Positions 31,801 through 43,592 of a DNA stretch of 64,000 nt are shown here, one piece after another. Within the stretch, counting starts at the first letter, position 1, and the number at the start of each line of letters is the position of its first letter. The notes below the pieces were generated by a model. That model worked only from the letters and a program-made list of their open reading frames with translations, had not been told where the DNA came from and did no database searches. Source of the DNA: Pachypanchax playfairii (lineage: Eukaryota; Chordata; Actinopteri; Cyprinodontiformes; Aplocheilidae); NCBI GenBank assembly GCA_006937955.1, contig SSNP01000145.1, positions 47,987 through 111,986 on the forward strand, read 5' to 3'. The position numbers and the translations under genes were made by a program.

Positions 31801-32953
31801 AGGTGGTATATAGAACTTGGACTATAATAACACGGCACAAAGCCTTCAGTCATCTGAGTACCAGGCTTGCTAGTCACCCCCCCCCAGGACAATAAAATAT
31901 CATGAGTTCAGCTCACTACCACGGTCTCGCCGGAGGATGTGGGGGGACAGAGCATTTTCTGTGGCGGGTCCGAGGTTGTGGAACCTGCTACCGCTACAGA
32001 TTTGACAAGCCTCGTCTCTGGCTGTCTTCAATTCTCAACTTAAAACCTACTTGTTTGCCTTTGCTTTCCCCCCATCTTGAGCCTTTCTATCTTTGTCATG
32101 TTATTTTATGTCTTTGTTTTTATTGTTCATATATGTTTAATGTTTCACATTCTTTTGTGGTGTTTTTATCTGTTTAACTTTGTTCAGCGCTTTGTATCAG
32201 CTGCTGCTGTTCTTAAAGCGCTATATAAATAAAGTTGACTTGACTTGACTTGACACTAATCATGTTCTCCAGTCCCGCTGATCGCACACTGACTCTGATA
32301 AAAGCAGCTCCTACCTGTTTGTAGCTCAGTCATCGATTCAGTCCGTGGCAAAGAGTTCACAGTTGCGCCGCGACTCCAAAACTTCCTGCAGTCCCTCTTA
32401 AAATCCTCTGTCCTCCTCATACACCATCCTGCACGCCCCACTTATCCAATAAAGTAAAAAAAAGTAACAAAATCCTTGTGGTGTGTTTTCCAGTCAAACA
32501 AGTGACCCGAAGCTCCTCCACTGCAGCGACATGAAGCAGCTACGTGTTAGCTAGCTGCTAATAGCTGCTAATAAAAATGTTTCCACACAGAACTTGCTGG
32601 TCACATGGGAAACCCCAGAGGAATCACTATGGCAAGTAAATAATGTATATAATCACCACATGTCCCCGGTGCTTCCAGCTGCTTGACCTGCAGACTCCAC
32701 AGTACCAGCCTCACTGTGCTGGATTATTTACGGTATTAGGCAACCCAAAATGGTGCCCGCTGCTCTGCCAGCTATTGGCTGGTAGATGTAAACAAAATGC
32801 CAACGTCGTACCCGTCAAAATTAATATTTTATAATATAAATATAATTTTTAAAGGAAATGCTGTATTTTCATTCTACAACCCTCTAAACACCCCGTGGAG
32901 GCATTATTTTATTAAAAATATAGCTTTTAATGAAAATATTCCATATACCACCT
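31801..32953. mobile_element. TTAA-flanked DNA transposon T2 with a LINE insert
   Basis: Ends are AGGTGGTATAT (left) and ATATACCACCT (right), exact inverses, flanked by TTAA at 31797-31800 and 32954-32957. A 350-bp LINE fragment lies inside. The remaining interior shares GGCAACCCAAAATGGTGCCC-like sequence with 54477-54900. No transposase frame. TTAA duplications occur in piggyBac and Kolobok superfamilies; I cannot choose between them. Confidence 0.75.
31905..32258 (+). mobile_element. L2-like LINE 3' fragment with (TTGAC)n tail
   Basis: One plus frame reads DRAFSVAGPRLWNLLPL, a stop, then SLAVFNSQLKTYLFAF, the C-terminal end of an L2-type reverse transcriptase ORF. The tail is GCGCTATATAAATAAAGTTG, then repeated TTGAC. 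It is nested in transposon T2, so it inserted later than T2. Confidence 0.75.
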
Positions 32954-32957
32954 TTAA

Positions 32958-34419
32958 ATCGTCTGGTATATAGGTATTAGTGCTAGTTAAACGACAACAG
33001 CTGCCTTAATTACGGTAACTTTAAAATGCAATTTTCCAAATAGAACATTCTTGAGCAAAGTATGGGATCAGCATCGCTGATACTGGTCTAAAATTTACTT
33101 GGTATTGGATTGGAAAGCAAGCTCAGTAGGAGCAGATATTAGTCCAGCTGTGACCAGAATGTTGATAAACTGCATCCGCCTGAAGCCACTAGAGCTGATC
33201 ACCTGGGCTCCGATGCAAAGACAAAATATTTTCTGTCTAAAATAAACGACTGCACATTATCACCAAATCACAGATTTCATTCACATCTCCAGTCACTTCT
33301 TGGTCTGTGTGGTCGCTTCTCTGAGTTTAAACAGAAAGAGGGGGAATAGAACCCTGAATTAAAAGGCTGGTTGAAGCCAAACAATAACAAGAACCATCAC
33401 GTTTACAAGCACATTACGTAAGCTAGGCCATTTGATAAAGTAAGGGACACAGGGAGGTAGTTATTGTCCATTTATCTTTGTTGAGGTGAGCTGCTCAATA
33501 TATCACAATAATAATTTGAGGCCATATAGCGCCCATCCCTAGTTTTAACTTCACACACAATTGTATGTTTAATGGTCCCATTGTATAACTGTCCTTATTT
33601 TGCGCTAACAAAACAAACTCATTTTTGGGAATTGTTTTGTTAAAAAAATAGCAGGAACTGACACATCTGTGCTAAGGCACTAGGCCAGAAGTATGTGTGT
33701 GTGTATGCTGGGCTGTCTGGAGTAGGCAATATAAGCAGCCAGCAATGTTATAATAGGTAAGAGAGCACTGTCAAATGGTCTGGTATCTGTAGTCTGAGAT
33801 CGCTCCACACTGTCCCTACAATAAAATTAGAAAAGCACGGCCAACGACTTGTTCTGTTTGATCTCCTCTTCGCGCCTCATATTTATTTAATAATCAAAAA
33901 CAGGAGAAATGATGAGCCAAGAGGCCGTGAGTGTTTGTTTGATGCAGCCTCATGTCATTGTGTTTAATTCCCAAAAATTATGTTCAAAAATATATTTTCA
34001 AACATTTCCACTCAGTTTGTTTTATACCAAAACCAAAAATCAAATTTGAAAATTTTATACTTTCTCAGAGTGACTTTATTACCAAAGCAGTTCTTTTGTT
34101 TTTAACTTGTATTTAGGAACATCCAATAGCAGCTGATGAGCTGAGTTCTCCTGGGCGGGTAAACATTCAGAAGCCTTAGCAAGGTACAGAGGATCATCAC
34201 CACTTAGAACCTTAAAAACCTTATAACCTTTATTAGGATCCTAAAAGGAGAGATTAGATCTCACAACTGCTCTGGAAATGCATGAGTTGAAGTAGGTAGC
34301 AGCGTGAGGGATGCCTATGGACTTCATTTTATCTGCTGCCTCCCAGATAAGTGACAAATGTTTGTATGGATGGATAGATGGAATTTTCTATATAAGACTA
34401 AAAATGTGTCTGTTTACAG
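32958..34419. other. pipox intron 5 stretch, nothing recognised
   Basis: AT-rich, with short A and T runs. No ORF, no inverted ends, and no match to other parts of the window were found. Confidence 0.4.
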
Positions 34420-34569
34420 ATATGCTACCATATGGGCAGCAAGACGGACCCTGACCAGAGAGATCGACAGACAGACAGATCTGATATTGATATCCTCCAG
34501 CGTTATGTTGCCCGATCATTCCCTGGCTTGATCCCAGAACCTGCTGTGGTGGAGACCTGCATGTATACG
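34420..34569 (+). CDS. pipox: pipox coding exon 6 (covalent flavin Cys)
   Basis: Acceptor TTTACAG, donor GTATAC, 150 nt, phase 0. Codes residues 271-320: ICYHMGSKTDPDQRDRQTDR, SDIDILQRYVARSFPGLIPE and PAVVETCMYT. The Cys of CMYT, residue 317 in my model, aligns with the Cys that carries covalently bound FAD in monomeric sarcosine oxidase and PIPOX. Confidence 0.95.
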
Positions 34570-35364
34570 GTATACAGCAATTGAAAATGTTTTTTATGTT
34601 TGACGGGTGGGGTTCTGTAGAAAATGCTGCTTGCAAAGACCCTCAGATACGTTTGGTAATGCTTTTTAAGATAAGCCATCTGTTGCTGCTAGTAACATAT
34701 AACTCAAACTTTTCATAATCTTTGCATGTGACTGCCACCCTACCTTCTGACAAGTCCAATGTTTTTGTCCTGATTATCTTTCATTTTACCTCAGTGACCT
34801 TTACTTAGTCCAGTCCAGTCCAGAAGATATCTTAATACAAGAAAACATATTTTCTGAGAACTTACCCTGAGCAACTTAAACTCCTATGTTTAAGTTTTGG
34901 CAACATTTTCTTAAAGGGATAGTTCGGTATTTTTCACATGAATCTGTATGGCATCACCGTCTGCAGTCTTGTGCAGACACACTGACTTACCTCCGACAGC
35001 GTCCTGTGAGCCGAGTTTTCGTCCAGTTTTGGTCAAAGCGAAAGTTGTCCCAGCAGCTGTCCTGGGGTCAGCAAAGTAAAACGGTTTTCTTCCCAAAACA
35101 GTGTGTGTTTGAATGAGTGATTTATTTGCATAACAAAACCCTGGTAGTTCAAAAAGTCACACCTTGTAATTGCTTGGGACTACTTTCTCTCAAATGTGAT
35201 CAGTGCGCGCTGTCACTGCTGACAGCTGTGCGCACTAGCCAACAACTTTCATCAGTTGTTCGACAGTGTTTAGAGAGTACAGACCTGCGACGCTCATGAG
35301 CTGGTTCGAGAGCTAGAGCGAGAAGTTCATCAGCTTCTAAAGAAATATATGTTTATTTGAAAAA

Positions 35365-35406
35365 ATGGTGCGCACTTGCGACTATCCAGGCTGTACCAAC
35401 AAAGAT
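35365..35406 (+). pseudogene. THAP-domain N-terminus, truncated
   Basis: ATG 35365 reads MVRTCDYPGCTNKD, which matches the start of a THAP zinc finger (first two Cys of C2CH), and is directly followed by GTGAGT, a good splice donor. Nothing further of a THAP domain follows in the element. It is probably what is left of a THAP-type transposase gene, reading inward from the left arm. Confidence 0.5.
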
Positions 35407-35420
35407 GTGAGTGAGTCTCC

Positions 35421-35927
35421 TCACACATCGGGTCCAGCTGGTCTGGGACGCTTCTTCCAGTTTATTTTCAGGACGTGGAAAAAAGTCTCCAAGACACCCG
35501 CATTTAGGAGCGCAGGTAGATCATTATTGTTGGTGATGCAAACAGATGCTGACGCGCCGGCCTCCTCGTCAATTGAGAGGTCTTGCATCTGTGGCATAAC
35601 GAGGTCCCATTCGTGGCAACAGTAGCATTCCACCTCGGTCTGCATTACCTCGCACTTGAAACATGTACACCACCATTTGTCCGTCACCCGAGGTCTTGCA
35701 GCTCCAGCTGCGGCTTCACCTTCCACCTCTCTGTCCACCCTCTCTCTCTCTGCCCGTTCTACTTCCATCTGATGAATTTCAGCATCCGTATATTCGGGTT
35801 CATATAGATATCCCCTTGGTTGTGTGCTGAAATCAATGCTTTCATCGTCGCTGTAGTCAGACATGGTGCCGTTAACTTCCCAAACACTAAACTGAGTGGC
35901 TGAAAGGTTGCCTAAGCTACCTGTCAC
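35421..35927 (-). CDS. P2X7 ballast-domain-like ORF, C-terminally truncated
   Basis: The frame has 168 codons; MSDYSDDESIDF at codon 22 may be the true start. Residues ~43-75 form a charged helix (YEPEYTDAEIHQMEVERAER). A Cys cluster follows: KWWCTCFKCEVM and ECYCCHEWDLVM (Cys 87, 89, 92, 101, 103, 104), then Cys130, ALLNAGVLETFF and INWKKRPRPAGP before a stop. This spacing and the VLETFF/INWKKRP blocks fit the zinc-binding cytoplasmic ballast domain at the P2X7 receptor C-terminus, which also occurs in stand-alone fish ORFs. The usual ending of the domain is missing. No membrane segments are present, so this is not a channel. Confidence 0.6.
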   Translation of the reverse strand: MTGSLGNLSATQFSVWEVNGTMSDYSDDESIDFSTQPRGYLYEPEYTDAEIHQMEVERAERERVDREVEGEAAAGAARPRVTDKWWCTCFKCEVMQTEVECYCCHEWDLVMPQMQDLSIDEEAGASASVCITNNNDLPALLNAGVLETFFHVLKINWKKRPRPAGPDV

Positions 35928-36577
35928 CTAGCGGTTGCAGTGCGCACTGATCACATTTGAGAGAAAGTAGTCCCAAGCAATTACAAGGTGTGACTTTTTG
36001 AACTACAAGGGTTTTGTTATGCAAATAAATCACTCATTGGAACACACACTGTTTTGAGAAGAAAAACGTTTTACTTTGCTGACCCCAGGACAGCTGCCGG
36101 GACTACTTTCGCTTTGACCAAAACTGGACGAAAACTCGGCTCACAGGACGCTGTCGGGCAGTGTGTCTGCACGAGACTGCAGACGGTGATGCCATACAGA
36201 TTCATGTGAAAAATACCGAACTATCCCTTTAAGAACTAAAGTTTATTATGCATTCATCTGCAGTCTGTTTAGTCCACTAAATTAATAATTTTTTTTTTAC
36301 ATCTCTGGAGATTTAATAGCTGAAGGAAGTTTCCATAGAAAATAGTCTTTATGTCGCATGTGTTTGTTAGATTTCTATTTTAAACACTGTAATGACCTGT
36401 AAACTACTAACTAACTATTGTAAACTAGGAGATTAAACCCAATGGTTTGAAATAAGTATTTTTTATCTGGGAAGTTTAGAATCTGATAATGTAATAGAAA
36501 CAAATACGTTTCTCTTAAAATATCTTGCACAGTTTTTTCAGACCATGATGTCTTTTATTTATTTGTGTGTTTTGCAG

Positions 36578-36653
36578 CTAACTCCTGACCGTCACTTTGT
36601 GCTGGACTACCACCCCACCTACAAAAATATTGTTATTGGGGCAGGATTTTCAG
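36578..36653 (+). CDS. pipox: pipox coding exon 7
   Basis: Acceptor TTGCAG, donor GTATTA. The 76 nt start in phase 0 and leave one base of the next Gly codon. Codes residues 321-345, LTPDRHFVLDYHPTYKNIV then IGAGFS. The GAGFSGHG motif, completed by exon 8, is the last FAD-contact turn of the family. Confidence 0.95.
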
Positions 36654-36662
36654 GTATTAAAG

Positions 36663-37075
36663 AGGTCTTTAGCAGAGAGCCAACAGGCCCTCAAACAGGC
36701 AACCAAAATCATCAACGACCCCTCCCACATTCTTCATCCTGCATTTCAGTGGCTCCCCTCTGGGCGGCGCCTTCGCTCCATTTACTGCAGGATGTAGAGG
36801 AGGAGAGCCACCTTTGTTCCCAAAGCCACTTTGCTTTTTAACTCCAGCTGATAAGAATTCATGTCCATTACCATAAATTAGTTTCGCTGTTGACATTTTT
36901 AACTCATTTTATAGGTATTTACTATTTTATTCAGTCCATTTTTGTGAACAAGTAATACTGTATATTTTGTTTTGAGAATTGTTTGTTTACGTCTTGTCTT
37001 CCATGCTGCTCAGTTGTGTCTGAATTTTAATTGCCTCTAGGGGATAAATAAAGTTGATCTGATTCTGATACATAC
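36663..37075 (+). mobile_element. LINE 3' fragment
   Basis: Reads in one frame SLAESQQALKQATKIINDPS, HILHPAFQWLPSGRRLRS then a stop, the end of a non-LTR reverse transcriptase ORF in which DPSH and LPSGRR are conserved. Its tail is GGGGATAAATAAAGTTGATC followed by TGATTCTGATA. It begins about 10 bases after the exon 7 donor. Confidence 0.75.
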
Positions 37076-37657
37076 AAAAATCAAAGTCGCTTGGAAAAAA
37101 AACATGTGAAAGATAGATAGTTCGTTGTGGCAAATGAGGATTTTTATTCCAACACAGAGAGTGTTGTGTGTGCAGAACTTATACACACAGACACAGGAGA
37201 TCACAGGACACAGATGAGCATGATGAGAGAACATGGAAATAAATGGCAAGGTAACATGGTACAGACATGGTGAAGATCAGGGTTAGGGTTGCCAGTTCTA
37301 ACAAACGTGGCTGATTTTTGATGAATTCATTATTTTTGCTGTTTGGTTTTGATGTTCTGTGACATTATTCTTGTTCTGATGTTCCTTCTGATGCTCAGCA
37401 CCTTCACCTGTGTTGTTCCATTTCTCTTGTTAAAGTTTGGACTGAGTTATTTTTGGCCTCTGCCTTGTTTCACTTTTTCTTAAATCTGCTGCAGTGAAAA
37501 ATAATCTCTCAGGAGAGCGACATGCTATCTGTCTGTCTGTCTATCTTTCCATCTGTTTTGTCTGTCTAGGCATTGATCCATTTTACTCTTTCATCATGTT
37601 ACCCCATGACATGGCACGATGTGTAAAAACTCTTCTCTCTATACCTTTTTTCTCCAG

Positions 37658-37788
37658 GTCATGGCTTCAAGTTTGGTCCAATTGTTGGAAAGCTTCTGTG
37701 TGAACTCAGCCTGGGGGATGTACCTTCCTGTGACCTTTCACCTTTCCGAATCAGACGTTTCCAAGAAAAGACTAAATCAGCCTTGTAG
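37658..37788 (+). CDS. pipox: pipox coding exon 8 (C-terminus)
   Basis: Acceptor CTCCAG. Completes GGT, then codes HGFKFGPIVGKLLCELSLGD, then VPSCDLSPFRIRRFQEKTKS-AL and the TAG stop at 37786-37788. The FRI-x-RF block matches human PIPOX. The protein ends Ser-Ala-Leu where mammalian PIPOX has a peroxisomal PTS1 tripeptide of the AHL type. SAL lacks the usual basic middle residue, so import by PEX5 could be weaker or rely on upstream residues (Lys at -4). Confidence 0.95.
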
Positions 37789-38180
37789 GACTAGGACTGG
37801 ATGTTCATTGGCTCTTATTTTAATTGGCAAATGTAAATGTTATGACATTATTGTGGTCTAACATTGCAACAGTTAACTGTTGACTGCTAGTTTATGCTGC
37901 TAATTTTACATGATGGTGTCAAATATTTTGCTCCTTAGCATTAAAATCATTGAGTGGCACAACTGTTAAACAACTGTATTATACACAAATCAAAATCAAA
38001 ATCTACATTTTACAAACTAGATGGGACAATATCTGAAGTAATTTTTAGATTTGTCTGACAAAAGGTATCAGAATGAGAACTCATGTTAAGAATCATCCAC
38101 GTGTATCTGAACCCATCAGAGTTGTAATTCGATGCATTAGGAAATGTCATCCAAGTTCAAAATAAATTAAAACTATTTAC
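37789..38180 (+). other. pipox: pipox 3' UTR (putative)
   Basis: Follows the stop codon. Possible polyadenylation signals are ATTAAA near 37942 and AATAAA near 38161. The end cannot be set from sequence alone. Confidence 0.45.
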
Positions 38181-41100
38181 ATTTATTACATGCAGAGTTT
38201 TCACATATCATCAAAATTAAGGACCAAATTAAAAATATATTAGGTGACTTTGAATAAGTTCAGGGCTGGAAAGCACAAAATGACACTCATTGCCACAAAA
38301 ACAGCATCCTGAATATGATTTGTCAACAGTACAGTCAGTCATTTTAGTTGAGTTCTTATGTATTTGTTTTGACCTTCAGCTCTGGGTTAGAAAACATATC
38401 TGCCACTTTAGCTCCTGCTGTGTTTGTTTTTAGATTGTGAAGCAGGAACAACTGCAGTCTGACACAAAAATACTGCAAACTGCTCACACCATAGACATGG
38501 ATGGATCCTCTTTGTTCTGTTATTGAAAACTGAATGCATGAGACCCCATTTCGTTCTAGTCAAAGATATAAGAATCATCTCAGTGACAATGAGATTTCTG
38601 ACCTTTTCCTAAAGATAGTTGGATGAAATATAATTTAGGTGAGCAATTGTTCAGGCTTCCACCTCATCAGGTGTCTACAGACATGTTTGTGCTACTCACT
38701 TGCCATTATCTTTCAAAGGAGGCGTTTTAAACAGACTGAAAGCCTTGGTGAAGACACCAGCCATGGGAAAGCAGACCTGTTTCACTGCCCAGTGGACTCA
38801 ACTTTTCGATGGCAGAGCCAGGCCCAGTAACCTGACTCTTCCAGATAGTGGCGGACTGGCCATCGTGAATACCGGGATTCCTCCCGCTGGCCTGGCTGCT
38901 GAAATGGCCCACTGATGATTGGGCCGACGGTTAGCTAGAGTTTGATTGTTAAATAAACAATCAGTCGTGCGGCTCATTAGACCATCTGCCCCGATGACAC
39001 ACACTAAGATGCAGCATGAGAGCACAATCACCCCCAACCCCTCCCTCCACACCTAAAGCTCTAAAATGAAGGGAGATGGACCGGGAAAGATGGAGAAGAG
39101 TAGGAGAGAATCAAACTTCGGTAAAGTTAAAAAAAATATTCACAGATTCGACTTTTCCAGATCAACAACTTATCATTGGAGCATTGCTTTTACAAAACTG
39201 ACACCCGAGTGCATCCTAGCGAGGTAGACTACGAGCTATAATCATATTTTCTTCTAAACGAGCCGGTCCTCCACGCTGGGAGACTTTCATCAGCCTCCAT
39301 GCAGCCTGCGCAGGGACCGTCTACAAATTACAACACGAAAAAATATATAACAGTGAAATATTCAGTTGCTTCATCTAGGACAGGTGTAGTGTCAATAACA
39401 TTGTTAATGTTTTTCATACTAGATTTCTTGGATTAGAAATTAATGTTTTTATTTTTTTTAACATCCTTAAATAAGTCAATCTTTAATAAAATCTAATTTT
39501 AAGGTGTTTGGTTGTAAAAAAAAGCCATTATGAATATATGTTTGTTCTATCAGATACATAAAATGCTTTGGATTAAGGGCCATTTTCAATCCAATGATGT
39601 TTTATTATTAAAATGGGTCAAAACTATGTTACAGTGCCACACAAGACACAGTTAACACAACCATCTTCACTTGATCTTACTACAACGCATATTTATTATT
39701 TTGAAGGTCTTTTTCATCATGTAATAACTGCATTGTAGCATTAGTCTCAGGTTTAGGTGAACGATGGTGAGACCTATTTTATTTAATCTACTACTAATTG
39801 GTAAATGTGCAGGCTGCATATTTACCAGTTTAGTAGTAGATTGAATTTCAGTTTATGTGATTTGAACAGGTTATTACAGGAGAACAAAAATATTTGTTTC
39901 ATAGGGGAAAGAAACAGAAAAAGCTGTGTGAACATGGTGTTCATTATGGACAGACTGTGACTGGCACAGAAGTCCAATAACTGACACACTTAACATGTGA
40001 AGCCTCTTCGGCCCGATGGGCAAAGGCCCAGCCACCAGGCGCTTGCTGACGAGCCTCAACCCCAGGCCTGGCTCCAGGGTGGGGCCCCGAATGTGCCATA
40101 CCAGGCGACGTCACGGTCCTTGATTGTTGTCTATTCATAGAGGTCGCTTGATTATTAAAACATTATTATATAATCAGTCTTTCAGCTTTTACATCACAAG
40201 ATTTGATAAAAATGATAATACACAAGATAATAATAGCATACAAGCAGTGGTGGCTGGTGGTTATATTTGTAGAGTGGGCTAACAGACATTATAATGCTGT
40301 ACTTTAGAGTTAGGTCTGGCCTAAATATTTATTTTCTGGGCCGACTATGGATAGATGGATGTATTCCTTGCTTATGTGATTAATTGTACTGATCAGGTCA
40401 AACACAAATCAGAGAAGATTAAAATTATTGTTAAACGGCCAGAATAGTTTTTGGGACTAAGGGGCATTTCTTGGGAGCAAATCAATAAGAAGCTGGAGGA
40501 AGGGGGGAGCTCAGGAGGGGCAAATGAAAGACCTTGTTAGCAAGGGTGTCAGTTTGTTTTCAAAAGTGGTGGGGACAGTAACAATAAACTTGAGTGTGGT
40601 TTGAAGACTGATGGGGACATGTTATAAGATATTCATTTATAAATATTTATCAATTTAGCGGTTCATTACAGTTTGTACTGCAGTGTATTAACAGGTGTTA
40701 AAAATCACGTTTTATTTTTTAATAAAACGTGAAAGCCGGGTGTGTTTTGACCTATTTTTAAAAATTATGCTGAAGGATCAGTAACATCCATATCGTAACT
40801 AGCACAAAGAATAATGTTAGTTATATTATTAATATTATTTCTGGCTGGTTAAATACGCAAATAAGAGAAATTTAATGTGCAGCATAGCAAATGAGTTAAA
40901 ACTCACCATTCCAGGCTGATGACCTCTGAATGACCTGGTGACATCATCGTAAATTAAACTCTTACCTCTGAAACTAAAGCAGCATAAATGACTGTTTTAA
41001 CGACATGAACGGAGCACTAACATTCACAGATTCAGTACATTGAAGTTTTCTGTTGGTAGAGAGCAGCTTCACTCAACTACGAAGCTAATTTTGCAGCAGA

Positions 41101-41635
41101 CAGGAAGTAGAGGCTTTTCAAAACTTCCTTGAGATAATGCAAAATGAAAATTTTTTTTGTTTGTTTTCTCACCTTAAAAATATTTTCTCACCATGTCCCC
41201 TGCCTGCAGGGTTTAGAAGTACTCCGTGATCTGCCGGATCAGTAAAAAAAAGTTACGAAGCTGCAGATTTCCCAGCATGCAGTGCATGCGCTCTTTCTGA
41301 AATGTTGAAAATGAAACTAAATTAAATATGGTTTATTTTCATTACTGTTAAAGTATGCTTTATGTATTGACTTACTTAAAAAAAAGTATAATAGTAGGTT
41401 ATCTAAAGTGACCATGAGTGAATGTCAGGTCTGACTGCTCCCCTTAAAAAGGTCCTTGGCGCCCTTTAAACTTTTGACAACATCACTGCATGACTTAACT
41501 CATGCGGTACGGCTTCTTTCTGTCACTTGTCGGAGACCTGTAGCCAGTGATTCCTAGAAAGTGGTGGGGACAAACTAGTCTCCTGAAAAAAGTGCTGGGG
41601 ACATGTCCCCAGCGTCCCTGGTTAAAATGGCGCCT
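38181..41635. other. Intergenic, repeat remnants only
   Basis: No gene found between pipox and the LINE at 41640. 38848 onward (AGTGGCGGACTGGCCATCG) and 40246 onward (CAGTGGTGGCTGGTGGTTA) look like starts of hAT-type elements whose other ends I could not place. A related start, CAGTGGCGGCTGGCC, is at 58744. Confidence 0.4.
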
Positions 41636-41645
41636 ATGCTTGTTA

Positions 41646-42333
41646 GTGTTACAGTGGAATGCTAGGAGCATAATAGCCAATGGTCAGGAACTTAGAAGAT
41701 ATGTACAGGATAGTAGGATTAAACCAGATGTGATTTGTGTACAGGAGACTTGGCTCAAACCCTCTTTGGATTTTGTTACTAGGGGGTATGAGTGTGTGCG
41801 GAGAGATAGACAAGGTGGAGATGGGGGAGGATGTGCAATATTTGTAAGGAATGGTATTCAATATAGAGCTGCAGGAAAAGGGAAAGATTTAGAACCTATT
41901 GTTGAGATGTGGACACAGAAGGGTATGATTAAAATTAAATCCTCATAAGAAATTATTGCTGGAAAATATGCAAGATCTAATTGTTCGATTTGAGGGAAAG
42001 CTGATAATTTGTGGAGATTTTAATGCCCATAGTATTTTATGGGATACATTTAATGATTCTAATGGGGATGTTACTGAGGATATATTGGATATGAAGAGTC
42101 TTGTGTGTCTGAATAATGGTAGGGGTACAAGGGTTAATTTGCACAATGGAACAGAGTCAGCTATCGACTTAACATTAGTATCAGAAGATATTGCAGGTGT
42201 ATGTTCTTGGGAAATTGATAATGAGACCACAATGGGTAGTGATCACTACCCGATTTTAATTGGATTAGGACTTCGTTGTGAGGAACAGTGTGTAGATGGT
42301 GTTGGGAAATGGTTTTATAATGAAGTTAAGTAG
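41646..42333 (+). pseudogene. LINE endonuclease (EEP) domain, frameshifted
   Basis: Two frames, 41646-41948 and 41956-42333, give LQWNARSIIANGQELRR, PDVICVQETWLKP, RRDRQGGDGGGCAIFVRNG, then LIICGDFNAHSILWD and TMGSDHYPILIGLG. N-A-R, Q-E-T, GDFNAH and SDHYP are the metal and active-site motifs of apurinic-type LINE endonucleases. A stop at 41946 separates the halves. Confidence 0.85.
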
Positions 42334-42363
42334 GAAAAATTTCAATTTATTTGTAAAAGAGAA

Positions 42364-42711
42364 ATGGAAAAGGTGGATGTTGAGGAACATGTTTATAAGT
42401 TTAATCTTTCTTTATGCAGTGCTACTTGTAAGGCAGCAAAGCAGACGATAAGAAAGAAAAAAGGAAAGAATAGATGTAAGCTTGTCTCTTGGTGGACAGA
42501 TGATTGCACTAAGGCTATAAAGAACAGGAATAAAGCTTTTAAAGTACTTAAAAGAAATCTGTTTTTTCAAAATTTAATTGATTATAAACAAAAGTTGGCA
42601 AATGCAAGAAAAGTTATTAAAGATGCTAAAAGATTATATTGGCGAGGGTACTGTGATACTTTGGAGAAACAATCATCTGTTAACCAAGTTTGGAAAACTA
42701 TTAAAAGGATT
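42364..42711 (+). pseudogene. LINE ORF segment before the RT, cut by a solo LTR
   Basis: Reads WWTDDCTKAIKNRNKAFKVL, LANARKVIKDAKRLYWRGY and VNQVWKTIKR, the basic linker between endonuclease and RT in this LINE group. The frame resumes after the insert at 43125 with MSGNSRGYSYPV. Confidence 0.7.
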
Positions 42712-43124
42712 TGTTGAAGCTATTTTGTATTTTAGGGTTAAGTTATAGTCTAGTTTATTTTCTTTTTGTTGTGTGTTAAAGATAATTGGTTTTGCATTAT
42801 GCTTATTTTTTGTTTATTTTTGCTAATTTAGTTTATTGATACTTTTGTTTATTGGACAGGTGTGGGTGATTTTTTTGTATAAGTAGGTCAAGGTGGGTGG
42901 AGCAGCGAGGGAACATGGTTTTTACCACAGAGATAGAGAGGATGCAAAATCTGTGCTGCTCTTGCTTCATGTGTGAATAAACCACCACCAAACTCATTTT
43001 TTGGCATGGACATTACTTGATTTGAAGTTTTCATCACTGCGTAAAGCCTAACCCTTGACGTAGCCCCAGCGGACATTTGAAAGTATTTGTTTGCTTAAGC
43101 TTTTATGGACATATAGCCACTACA
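42712..43124 (+). mobile_element. Solo LTR, 413 bp
   Basis: TGTTGAAGCTATTTTG at the start, GCCACTACA at the end, AATAAA at 42977. It is flanked by GGATT (42707-42711) and GGATG (43125-43129), a 5-bp duplication with one mismatch. Removing it restores a continuous LINE frame, which supports the boundaries. Confidence 0.7.
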
Positions 43125-43592
43125 GGATGTCAGGTAATAGTAGAGGTTATAGTTATCCAGTAATAAAAATTGGGGATAGGGTAGTTTTAGAGAGTAAAGT
43201 AGTTTAGGAGTAAAACAGCATTTTGTAAAGGTACATAGCACAGAAAATTTAGATTTAGAGGAACAGTGAGCCAGGAGGAATACTTTAAACAAGAATTAAA
43301 ATATTTTGGAAGATGTCAGTGAGGATGATGGAGTAATTAATGCAGTTTACGATGAGTGAGTTAAATTATGCATTAAATAAGTGTGGTAAAACAACTCCTG
43401 GGAAAGATTATATAAGTTAAATTATGCTAAATATTTTAAGTATAAAGAGTAAGAAAGTGTTATTAAAATTATACAATGAGGTATAGTTAAGGGGGTTTTT
43501 ACCAGACAAGTGAAAAGAAGCCATTATTGTGCCTATTTGTAAACCAGGTAAAGATCCTTGTTTAGCTGAAAGCTATAGGCCTATAGCCTTAA

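Larger units (their letters stand above)
34915..36228. mobile_element. TTAA-flanked transposon with ~295-bp TIRs carrying THAP and P2X7-like pieces
   Basis: TTAA flanks the element at 34911-34914 and 36229-36232. The left end AGGGATAGTTCGGTATTTTT is repeated inverted at the right end, and the inverted match continues about 295 bp (34915-35209 and 35936-36228) with few mismatches and indels. Between the arms, the plus strand has a THAP-like start at 35365 and the minus strand a P2X7 ballast-like ORF. TTAA plus THAP points to the Kolobok superfamily, but no DDE domain is present, so this is an internally deleted, non-autonomous copy. It lies in pipox intron 6. Confidence 0.8.
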
